From: Nocardioidaceae bacterium
Lineage (GTDB): Bacteria > Actinomycetota > Actinomycetes > Propionibacteriales > Nocardioidaceae
Assembly (NCBI GenBank): GCA_025966335.1
Contig: JAICRS010000052.1
Coordinates: 1-14,403, forward strand
Reading direction: 5' to 3'
DNA length: 14,403 nt
Part shown: one piece after another, positions 1-6,375 of the stretch
Layout: each line of letters starts with the position of its first letter
Position numbering within the stretch: position 1 is the stretch's first letter
Notes under the pieces: model-generated
What the model saw: the letters and a program-made list of their open reading frames with translations, nothing else
Databases searched by the model: none
Told to the model about the DNA's origin: nothing
Made by a program: the position numbers and the translations under genes

Positions 1-140
1 GGTCGATACGACGGGTCCACCGTTGGACCACGAACTGGTCAAGATCGGCCGGTTCAGCGCCGCGAACGTGTCGTTCTTGACCACTTCCGCGACGCCCCGA
101 TCGAACCGAGCAGAGCCCGGCTCGGCGACAGGACACAACG

Positions 141-152
141 GCACACGTGTGC
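141..152. promoter_or_regulatory. Perfect 12-bp palindrome, possible operator
   Basis: GCACACGTGTGC reads the same on both strands. A near copy, GCACACCTGTGC, lies 51 bp downstream centre to centre, about five helical turns. The pair sits 110 to 175 bp upstream of the DoxX start. A dimeric repressor or activator binding two sites is an inference; no regulator gene lies in the window. Confidence 0.4.
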
Positions 153-191
153 CCGCGGGACACAGTTCCACGAAAAAAGCGTGTCACACCA

Positions 192-203
192 GCACACCTG
201 TGC
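192..203. promoter_or_regulatory. Second operator-like palindrome upstream of the DoxX gene
   Basis: GCACACCTGTGC has perfect 5-bp arms (GCACA/TGTGC) around a central CC and differs at one base from the palindrome at 141-152. The 9-nt odd palindrome GTGTCACAC lies directly upstream at 181-189, so this side carries two adjacent symmetrical elements. Confidence 0.35.
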
Positions 204-250
204 CGCTTGGTCGTGCGCGGTGGACCGGCCGGCACGATCCAGCGCGCGCT

Positions 251-260
251 GCGCATGCGC
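251..260. promoter_or_regulatory. 10-bp palindrome close to the DoxX start
   Basis: GCGCATGCGC is a perfect palindrome about 54 bp upstream of the DoxX start codon. In GC-rich DNA such a site can occur by chance, so a regulatory role is only possible. Confidence 0.2.
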
Positions 261-313
261 GGGCCGCGACGGGGTACGGCAACCCGGCGGGGACCAGCAC
301 CCAGGGAGCGGTC

Positions 314-862
314 ATGAACATCGGACGTCTTGTCGCCCGGACGGTCATCGGCGGTCTGTTCGTCGGCCACGGGACCCAGAAGCTGATGGGCTGGTTCGGC
401 GGCCCCGGACTGGAGGGGACCGCGGGCATGATGCAGTCGCTGGAGATGCACCCGCCGCGCCGCAACGCGATGGCTGCCGGCGTGACGGAGACGGCGGGTG
501 GCACGCTGCTGACGCTGGGACTCGCGACGCCGCTCGCCTGCGCCGGGCTGATCGGCACGATGATCACCGCCATCCGGAAGGTGCACTGGAGCAGTGGCCC
601 CTGGGCTGCAGCGGGCGGCTACGAGTACAACCTCGTGCTGATCGCGGGACTGCTCGCCCTGGCGGAGCAGAAGCCGGGCGACATCTCCGTGGACAGCGCG
701 CTCGGTCTGGACTGGACGGGCTTCAAGTGGCCGCTCGCCGCTCTCGGCGCCGGTGCCGCCGCATCCGCGACCACCATCTGGCTCGGCGGACGCGCCGCCC
801 CCGAGGAGGGACAGTCACCCACCCCGGACGCCGACGGCGACTCACAGGGTCCCGAGAGCTAG
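314..862 (+). CDS. DoxX family integral membrane protein
   Basis: This is a 182-residue membrane protein of the DoxX family, a four-helix inner-membrane family whose members are often linked to redox or thiol stress; the exact role here is not known. The family signature is clear near the N terminus: GHGTQKLMGWFGGPG at about residues 18-32, followed by a glycine-rich second helix around 56-87 and the conserved GGYEYN motif at 101-106 leading into a third hydrophobic helix. A fourth hydrophobic stretch follows near 141-160, and the C-terminal tail is acidic and probably cytoplasmic. I chose ATG 314 rather than the longer open frame from 23 because homology begins exactly there and GGGAG lies about 6 bases upstream. 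The gene is convergent with the GGCT-like gene, and the stop is followed at once by a 115-bp repeat. Palindromes upstream suggest regulated expression. Confidence 0.85.
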   Translation: MNIGRLVARTVIGGLFVGHGTQKLMGWFGGPGLEGTAGMMQSLEMHPPRRNAMAAGVTETAGGTLLTLGLATPLACAGLIGTMITAIRKVHWSSGPWAAAGGYEYNLVLIAGLLALAEQKPGDISVDSALGLDWTGFKWPLAALGAGAAASATTIWLGGRAAPEEGQSPTPDADGDSQGPES

Positions 863-976
863 CCAGCACCCCGGCAACCTCGTCAGGTCGACCACTCCGA
901 CCGGCAGTCGCGCCCGGTAAGCAGCGGCCGCCCGCTTAAGGCGGGGCCGGTCCCGTTCGAGTGCCGGTCCGAGTGG
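863..976. repeat. 115-bp structured intergenic repeat, copy 1
   Basis: This copy begins at the base after the DoxX stop. It matches 1051-1165 with seven substitutions and one 1-base indel. It contains an inverted repeat with arms 891-906 and 962-977 (ACCACTCCGACCGGCA against TGCCGGTCCGAGTGGT, one mismatch over 16). Within it lies a smaller hairpin, CGGCCGCC pairing with GGC..GGCCG around a TTAA-containing loop. Six of the seven substitutions and the indel between copies fall in this central hairpin region. No coding capacity is believable. Roles to consider are a bidirectional terminator, an RNA structure or a dispersed miniature element. Confidence 0.8.
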
Positions 977-1050
977 TTGTTGCGTACGGCGTGGTGGTGG
1001 CTGTCCAACTCCGGAGCCGGGGCGATCGTTGCGCGTGACGTGCGGGCGGG

Positions 1051-1165
1051 CCAGCACCCCGGCAACCTCGTCAGGGCGACCACTCCGACCGGCAGTCGCG
1101 CCCGGTAAGCAGCGGCCGCGCGCCTGAGGCAGCGCCAGTCGCCGTTCGAGTGCCGGTCCGAGTGG
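1051..1165. repeat. 115-bp structured intergenic repeat, copy 2
   Basis: This is a second copy in the same orientation as 863-976, offset by 188-189 bp, ending 9 bases before the stop codon of the minus-strand GGCT-like gene. The outer arms at 1079-1094 and 1151-1166 are kept. The central hairpin differs in sequence from copy 1 but still folds (GCGCGCC-TGA-GGC-A-GCGC). About 75 bp of unrelated sequence separates the copies. Confidence 0.8.
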
Positions 1166-1174
1166 CTGCCACAC

Positions 1175-1795
1175 CTAGCCGGAGATGATCCGCGCGAAGT
1201 AGTCATCGGCCTCCTCGGCGCTCCAGCCGTGGCCCTGCCGCAGGCCGACGGTGAGCATCTCGAGGTAGGCGGGCGACGGCTTCGTGTGCGTCACGCGGTC
1301 GAGCCCGTGCGGTGCCGTGAAGGTCAGCATCGGCATCCCGTCGTACTCCCCGACCTCGATCAGCATCTCGTAGTGACCCGGTCCGGCCTCGTGCCGGCCG
1401 TCGGTGAGACCTTCGATCAGGACCTCCTCGAGCGGGTCGTCGGGATCGGGCACCCGGTGCATCTCCTGGGCGGCGATGTCGGCGAACTGGGCAGCGGTGA
1501 CGAGGTAGCCGCGTGCCGCGGTGGGCCCGATCGCGTCGTGGTCGTAGAACGCCACCCCGCCGCCCCACTGCTGCGACTCCCCCGCGAAGTAGAGCGCCCC
1601 GGGCAGCTCCACCGGGATGCTGCGCGACGGCAGGTTCGGATCCCGCGCACCGGGGTTCGTGCGTACGCCGCCGGGCGGACATCCACCCTCGATGTAGCAG
1701 ACCAGCCGCTCGAAGGCCATGTTCGACCCGTAGGAGACGTACCAGACCTCGCCGGCGTCGGGGACCTCATGGGGTGTCGGTTCGGTGTCAGGCAT
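1175..1795 (-). CDS. Gamma-glutamylcyclotransferase-fold protein
   Basis: This 206-residue cytosolic protein has the N-terminal signature WYVSYGSNM at about residues 18-26, typical of the GGCT/BtrG fold in which YGSN forms the substrate-binding loop. Further family-like segments follow: GGCPPGG and GARDP near 37-52, LPGALYFAG, and the glycine-rich QQWGGGVAFYD. Actinobacterial relatives of this type are often labelled 'histone deacetylase' in databases; the sequence gives no support for that activity. Substrate is unknown, and members of the fold act on gamma-glutamyl amines or peptides. The ATG at 1795 has GAGAAG a few bases upstream and a weak -10 (TAGGCT, plus-strand 1811-1816). It diverges from the helicase-associated gene across about 73 bp and converges on the DoxX gene. 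Confidence 0.7.
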   Translation of the reverse strand: MPDTEPTPHEVPDAGEVWYVSYGSNMAFERLVCYIEGGCPPGGVRTNPGARDPNLPSRSIPVELPGALYFAGESQQWGGGVAFYDHDAIGPTAARGYLVTAAQFADIAAQEMHRVPDPDDPLEEVLIEGLTDGRHEAGPGHYEMLIEVGEYDGMPMLTFTAPHGLDRVTHTKPSPAYLEMLTVGLRQGHGWSAEEADDYFARIISG

Positions 1796-1855
1796 CTCGC
1801 TTCTCGACCCAGCCTACGTGCGGTCGACGCGGTCATCGCGGCGGTCCCGTCCTAG

Positions 1856-1868
1856 TACCGTAGGGAGG
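1856..1868 (+). promoter_or_regulatory. Leaderless-type -10 element of the helicase-associated gene
   Basis: TACCGT at 1856-1861 fits the TANNNT -10 pattern. It is followed by 7 bases and then ATG 1869, so transcription would start at or next to the start codon. The AGGGAGG between them touches the ATG and is too close to work as a ribosome site. No good -35 hexamer is visible. Confidence 0.45.
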
Positions 1869-4241
1869 ATGGCCGAAAGCAGCTCACCGCGCACGCTGGC
1901 CGACCAGTTCCGCAGCTGGCCGGCCGCCGACCTGGTGCGCCTGCTCGAGGCCCGACCGGACCTGGCCACCCCGGCCCCGCAGGACTCCGCCCAGCTCGCC
2001 TCACGCGCCGGCACCCGGGCATCGGTGCTGCGAGCGGTCGACCGGCTGACCGCCCTCGAGCTGGCCGTCGTCGACGCCGCGGTCGCCCTCGGCGGCACCG
2101 TGTCGCTGGCCGACCTGCAGGCACACGTGAACGCCGCCCCCGGCGCGGTGAAGGAGTCGACAGACACGCTGCTCGCGATGGCCCTGCTGTGGGGATCGCC
2201 GGACGAGCTCCGAACCCTCAGCGTGCTGGGCGAGATCGTCGGTACGACGGTCAGCGGACTGGGCCCCTCGGCCGAGTCGTTGCTCGCGACCTACGGACCG
2301 AGCCGGGTCACGGCGCTGGCCAGGGACCTGGGGATCACTCCCGGGGGAGAGCGCCAGCGCGACATCGCCGCGATCGCGGCCCACCTCGGCGATCCGGCCA
2401 ACGTCGACGAGCTGGCCGCCGAGATCGACCCGCAGGCCCGCAAGATCCTCGACCACCTCGAACGCGAGTCCACCGAAGGTACCGTCGAGTCCACCGAACG
2501 GGCGGTGAGCCGGCAGGAGGCGCAGAGCCCGGTCGACCAGCTGCTCGCCCGCGGGCTGCTCGTCGCGCGCGACCGGCGGCACGTCGCCGTGCCACGCGAG
2601 GTGGCGCTCTGCCTCCGCGGCGGAAGGACCACCCGCGCCCGCGTCGACGCTCCCCCGGCTCTGGCCACCTCCCCGCGGGACCAAGCGCTGGTCGACCGGA
2701 CCGCGGCCGGTGCGGCGTTCGAGCTGGTCCGGCACATCGAGCTGCTGCTCGAGCACTGGGGAACCGCACCACCGGCCGCCCTGCGCGGTGGCGGGCTCGG
2801 AGTCCGCGAGCTGCGGGCCGCCGCGGAGCTGTTGCACGTCGAGGAGCCGGTGGCCGCGCTGCACATCGAGACCGCAGCGGCAGCGGGACTGATCGCCGTC
2901 GGCGCCACCGAGGACGCGGACGCCGCCTGGCTGCCCACCGACGGCTTCGACATCTGGAACGCCGGTTCGGTCGCGGACCGGTGGACCCGACTGGCCCTTG
3001 CCTGGCTGGACAACCCGCGGCTGACCGGGCTGGTCGGCGGCCGGGACGCGAACAAGAAGCCGGTCAACGCCCTGGTTCCCGACCTGGAGCGGGCATGGCT
3101 TCCGGAGACCCGCCGGATGGTGCTGGACCAGCTCGTCGACCTCGACCCGAACCTGACCCTCGCGGCCGGCACCGGCACCGCATCCCTTGTAGAGCGGATG
3201 AAGTGGCTGCGCCCACGCCGGCCGGCTCAACGCTCGGAAGCGATCGGCTGGCTGATCAGCGAGGCCGCCGTGGTCGGCGTGCTCGGGCTCGGCGGGCTGT
3301 CGGTGCACGGTCGCGCGCTGGTGGCCGCCGAGGACCCCAAGCACGAGGCGGCCGGTGCCCTCGAGCCGCTGCTCCCGGAGCCGGTCGACCACGTGCTCCT
3401 CCAGGCGGACCTGACCGCGGTCGCTCCCGGACCTCTGGCGCAGGAGCTGGCGCACGACCTGGCGGCGATGGCCGACATCGAGTCGCGGGGCGGCGCGACG
3501 GTCTACCGGTTCACCGCCACGTCGGTACGGCGTGCGTTCGACTCGGGCTGGTCGGCACGCGAGATCCACGAGTTCATCGCGGCCTCCTCGCGGACCCCGG
3601 TGCCTCAACCGCTGGTCTACCTGGTCGACGACGTGGCCCGGAAGTTCGGCACCGTCCGGGTCGGCACCGCGGAGTCGTTCCTGCGCAGCGACGACGAGGT
3701 CGCCCTGGCCGAGCTGGTGCACAACCCGAAGGCCGGTCCCCTGCGCCTGCGCCGGATCGCGCCGACGGTGGTGATCAGCGACATGCCGCTGGACGCGCTC
3801 CTGCCCCGGCTCCGCGAGCTCGGCACCGCGCCCGTCGTCGAGGCACCCGACGGCACCGTGCGCCTGGCCCGCAAGGACGCGCACCGCGCGCGCTCACCCA
3901 AGCACCGGCCGCCGGTCGCGGAGGCCCGGCAGACCGCCCGGATCACCGCGACCGTGAACGCGATCCGCGCCGGCGACCAGGCGGCGGCGAACCGGCCGAC
4001 GAACGAGTCCGGAATCGTCCGTGGCGGGCCGATGTCGACGATGGCGGTGCTGCGCGACTCGGTGGAGGCCCGTCGGACGGTGTGGATCGGCTACGTCGAC
4101 AACCACGGGTCCACCGTGGAACGGGTGGTCGACCCGGTCAAGGTCGAGGGTGGCTGGCTCACCGCCTACGACCACCGCGCGGACGACGTACGCTCCTTCG
4201 CCATCCACCGGATCACCGCCGTCGCGCCGGCCCAAGTGTGA
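1869..4241 (+). CDS. Helicase-associated (XPB-partner) protein with WYL-like C terminus
   Basis: This 790-residue protein resembles the large conserved actinobacterial 'helicase-associated domain' proteins whose mycobacterial member (Rv0862c) lies beside XPB. The N-terminal third looks like winged-helix modules (residues about 5-120). Residues about 505-600 (LLQADLTAVAPGPL through SRTPVPQPLVYLVDDVAR) align by eye with the N terminus of the XPB protein encoded at 6372-8018, the Helicase_C_3-type accessory domain. The last 66 residues (RRTVWIGYVDN, VVDPVKVEGGWLTAYD, RSFAIHRITAV) look like a WYL domain, a fold that often senses nucleic acid or other ligands. No ATPase motifs are present, so a DNA-binding or partner role with XPB is inferred. 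ATG 1869 is preferred to the upstream ATG at 1785 because similarity starts there and a leaderless -10 precedes it. The LigD-type gene follows 27 bp downstream. Confidence 0.75.
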   Translation: MAESSSPRTLADQFRSWPAADLVRLLEARPDLATPAPQDSAQLASRAGTRASVLRAVDRLTALELAVVDAAVALGGTVSLADLQAHVNAAPGAVKESTDTLLAMALLWGSPDELRTLSVLGEIVGTTVSGLGPSAESLLATYGPSRVTALARDLGITPGGERQRDIAAIAAHLGDPANVDELAAEIDPQARKILDHLERESTEGTVESTERAVSRQEAQSPVDQLLARGLLVARDRRHVAVPREVALCLRGGRTTRARVDAPPALATSPRDQALVDRTAAGAAFELVRHIELLLEHWGTAPPAALRGGGLGVRELRAAAELLHVEEPVAALHIETAAAAGLIAVGATEDADAAWLPTDGFDIWNAGSVADRWTRLALAWLDNPRLTGLVGGRDANKKPVNALVPDLERAWLPETRRMVLDQLVDLDPNLTLAAGTGTASLVERMKWLRPRRPAQRSEAIGWLISEAAVVGVLGLGGLSVHGRALVAAEDPKHEAAGALEPLLPEPVDHVLLQADLTAVAPGPLAQELAHDLAAMADIESRGGATVYRFTATSVRRAFDSGWSAREIHEFIAASSRTPVPQPLVYLVDDVARKFGTVRVGTAESFLRSDDEVALAELVHNPKAGPLRLRRIAPTVVISDMPLDALLPRLRELGTAPVVEAPDGTVRLARKDAHRARSPKHRPPVAEARQTARITATVNAIRAGDQAAANRPTNESGIVRGGPMSTMAVLRDSVEARRTVWIGYVDNHGSTVERVVDPVKVEGGWLTAYDHRADDVRSFAIHRITAVAPAQV

Positions 4242-4268
4242 ACGTGACCGCGTAGGGAACGGTTCGCC

Positions 4269-5792
4269 ATGGTCGACGCCCGTCCCGCCCGCCGGTTCGT
4301 GGTGCAGCTGCACCGGGCCAGCCGGCTGCACTACGACCTCCGCTTCGAGGTCGACGGCGCCCTGGCGAGCTGGGCCGTCCCGAAGGGCCCGACCCTCGAC
4401 CCGGGCGTGCGACGCAGCGCGTTCCGGGTCGACGACCACCCGATGGAGTACCTCGACTTCGAGGGCGTGATCCCCGAGGGGACGTACGGCGGCGGCGACG
4501 TCATCGTGTGGGACATCGGGACCTGGACACCGCATGGGACCGATGACCCGGCCCGTGCCCTGGAGGCGGGTGAGCTGCATGCCGACGTGCACGGCGAGAA
4601 GCTCCGCGGCCGGCTGGTGCTGGTCCGCCGGGGCGACGGGTCGGCCGGTTCCGACGGCGAGCAGTGGCTGCTCGTGCACAAGAAGGACTCCCATGCGGTG
4701 AAGGGGTGGAACCCCGAGGACCATCCGCGCTCGGTGCTCAGCGGGCGCACCAGCGACGAGGTCAAGGCGGACCCGGAGCGGCTGTGGCGCTCGGACCTGC
4801 CGGCGGCCGAGGCGTCGATCCACCTGCGCCGCCCCGACTCATCCGGCCCCGATGAGGGAGAGCTCGAGGCACTCGACGAGCTGGGCACCGAGGGCATCTG
4901 GGAGGTGTTCGGCCGCGAGCTTCGGCTGACCAACCTCGACAAGGTGCTGTTTCCCGCCCGGGACGGGGAGGAGCCGGTCACCAAGCGGGAGCTGGTCCGT
5001 TACGCGGCGCAGATCGCGCCGACGGTGCTGCCCTACCTGGCCGGGCGGGCGCTCAACATGCACCGGTACCCCAACGGCGCGGACGCCAAGGGCTTCTGGC
5101 ACAAGCAGCGCCCGGCGCACGCGCCCGAGTGGCTCACCGGGTGGGACAACCCGGAGGCCGACCCCGGTGAGACCACGACGTACGTGGTGGCCGACGAGCC
5201 GGCCGCCGTGGTGTGGGCGGCCAACTTCGGTGCGCTCGAGTGGCACGCATGGACCTCGCTGACCGACCAGCCGCACCGGCCTACCTATGCGCTGGTCGAC
5301 CTCGACCCCGGCGAGGCGACGTCGTGGGAGGACCTGCTGGTGCTGGCTCGGCTGCACCGGACCGCGTTCGAGCACACCGGGGTCCGCGCCCAGCCTAAGG
5401 TGACCGGGCGGCGGGGAATCCAGATCTGGGTGCCGATCAGCCGCGGACCCACGTTCGACGACACCCGGGCGTGGGTGGAGCAGCTGTCCCGCACGGTCGG
5501 GGCGGTGGTGCCCGAGCTGGTCAGCTGGAAGTGGGAGGTCCGCGAACGCGGCGGGAAGGCTCGGCTCGACTACACCCAGAACGCGATCAACAAGACCCTG
5601 GTGGCGCCGTACAGCCCGCGGGCAGCACCCGGGGCACCGGTCTCCGCGCCGATCGAGTGGGACGAGCTCGACGACCCGTCGCTGCGCCCGGACGGGTTCA
5701 CGGTCCGCACGGTGCTGGACCGCCTCGCAGCGAAGGGTGAACCGTTCCGGCGCGTGCTGGCCGACGGGCAGACCCTGCCGAAACTCAGCTGA
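4269..5792 (+). CDS. LigD-type 3'-phosphoesterase and polymerase, no ligase domain
   Basis: This 507-residue protein has two LigD domains in the order phosphoesterase then polymerase. Phosphoesterase (about 8-155): H15, H21, D23, R25, E27, R49, H57 and Y61 line up with the active-site residues I recall for Pseudomonas LigD (H42, H48, D50, R52, E54, R76, H84, Y88) at a constant offset of 27. Polymerase (about 215-500), an archaeo-eukaryotic primase fold: ELRLTNLDKVLFP, the metal-binding DLDPG, TGRRGIQIWVPI in place of the usual SGGKGLH-type motif, ARLDYTQN carrying the third acidic residue, and VAPYSPRAAPGAPVSAPI. The predicted role is trimming 3' ends and adding nucleotides or ribonucleotides at breaks during end joining; sealing would need a separate ligase, and Ku is not in the window. 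An in-frame stop lies eight codons upstream of ATG 4269. It probably shares a transcript with the upstream gene. Confidence 0.9.
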   Translation: MVDARPARRFVVQLHRASRLHYDLRFEVDGALASWAVPKGPTLDPGVRRSAFRVDDHPMEYLDFEGVIPEGTYGGGDVIVWDIGTWTPHGTDDPARALEAGELHADVHGEKLRGRLVLVRRGDGSAGSDGEQWLLVHKKDSHAVKGWNPEDHPRSVLSGRTSDEVKADPERLWRSDLPAAEASIHLRRPDSSGPDEGELEALDELGTEGIWEVFGRELRLTNLDKVLFPARDGEEPVTKRELVRYAAQIAPTVLPYLAGRALNMHRYPNGADAKGFWHKQRPAHAPEWLTGWDNPEADPGETTTYVVADEPAAVVWAANFGALEWHAWTSLTDQPHRPTYALVDLDPGEATSWEDLLVLARLHRTAFEHTGVRAQPKVTGRRGIQIWVPISRGPTFDDTRAWVEQLSRTVGAVVPELVSWKWEVRERGGKARLDYTQNAINKTLVAPYSPRAAPGAPVSAPIEWDELDDPSLRPDGFTVRTVLDRLAAKGEPFRRVLADGQTLPKLS

Positions 5793-5803
5793 GGTCCTTA
5801 CCA

Positions 5804-5838
5804 GGAACCGCATTTGCCGCGGCACGTAAGATCTTGAC
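5804..5838 (+). promoter_or_regulatory. Promoter of the CGNR-XPB pair, leaderless with ECF-like overlap
   Basis: TAAGAT at 5827-5832 is a good -10 hexamer lying 6 bases before ATG 5839, which predicts a leaderless transcript. GGAACC at 5804-5809 and CGTA at 5825-5828, 15 bases apart, also resemble the GGAAC...CGT pattern of stress-type ECF sigma factors. The two readings overlap, so basal and stress-induced transcription could both start here; this is inference. Confidence 0.45.
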
Positions 5839-6375
5839 ATGGACTTTGTTCGTTACGCGGAACGCTCCGCGGACCTGGTGAACGCCGACCTGCCCGACGC
5901 AGAGGCGCTGATCGGCCTGCTCAACGTGCGCACCTGGCTGCACTCCCAGGTGGTCGAGCGGGACGCCACCTCGCTGCGCCGGTTCCAGAAGGAGCTGCGG
6001 CCGGTGTTCGAGGCGTCCAACGACAGTGACGAGCAGTCCGTGGTCGAGCAGCTCAACACGCTGCTGGCCAAGCACCCGGTCACCCCCTACATCGCCGGCC
6101 ACGAGCCCGGGAACTACCACATGCACGTGGCCGACCGGAGCTCCTCGGTCGCCGAGCTGCTGATCGCGGAGTCGTTGATGGGCCTGTCGACACTTGTCTG
6201 CGACCTGGGTCCGACCAGGCTCGGGGTGTGCGACGCGAGCCCGTGCACGAACGTGTTCGTCGACACCTCACCGAACCAGTCCCGCCGCTACTGCTCGGAC
6301 CGGTGCTCCTCGCGCGCCAACGTCGCGGCCTACCGCGCCCGGCAGCGCGCGGTCTCGACGAGCGCGACCGCATGA
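5839..6375 (+). CDS. CGNR-type zinc-finger protein
   Basis: This 178-residue protein has an N-terminal ABATE-like helical domain (about 1-120) and a C-terminal CGNR zinc finger (about 127-170). Likely zinc ligands are C131, C136, C152 and C156 within GVCDASPC and YCSDRCSSRANVAAYRAR. The family name motif CGNR reads CSSR here at 156-159, but the ligands and the basic helix AAYRARQR are intact. Members are thought to be DNA-binding regulators or stress proteins; no target is known. The start sits at a leaderless -10. The stop codon overlaps the XPB start in an ATGA arrangement, so the two proteins are probably made together, and this protein may regulate or assist the repair block. Confidence 0.85.
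   Translation: MDFVRYAERSADLVNADLPDAEALIGLLNVRTWLHSQVVERDATSLRRFQKELRPVFEASNDSDEQSVVEQLNTLLAKHPVTPYIAGHEPGNYHMHVADRSSSVAELLIAESLMGLSTLVCDLGPTRLGVCDASPCTNVFVDTSPNQSRRYCSDRCSSRANVAAYRARQRAVSTSATA

Larger units (their letters stand above)
1..313. other. Gene-free leader upstream of the DoxX gene
   Basis: No convincing complete gene is seen. A frame open from position 23 runs into the DoxX gene, but its upstream part has no family resemblance and the real start is at 314. On the minus strand, a frame open from about 84 to the left edge has GC-rich third positions and could be the beginning of a divergent gene, but no clear ribosome site or family was recognised. The stretch carries several CACA/GTGT-rich palindromes, listed separately, and is best read as a regulatory region. 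Confidence 0.5.

Noticed and set aside
23..313. N-terminal extension of the DoxX protein
   Set aside because: No similarity, unlikely composition for a membrane protein start, and a good ribosome site precedes ATG 314.
950..976. T-arm-like GTTCGAG in the 115-bp repeat, suggesting a tRNA or tRNA remnant
   Set aside because: The bases flanking the loop do not pair as a T stem, and no acceptor, D or anticodon stem is found.
842..1206. Short minus-strand proteins across the 115-bp repeats
   Set aside because: They overlap the end of neighbouring genes and are simply translations of the repeat; the indel between copies shifts frame, arguing against coding.
2001..3884. Long minus-strand open frame opposite the helicase-associated gene
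   Set aside because: It is a shadow of a high-GC gene: low-complexity Arg/Gly/Ala-rich translation with no family resemblance, while the plus-strand protein has recognisable domains.
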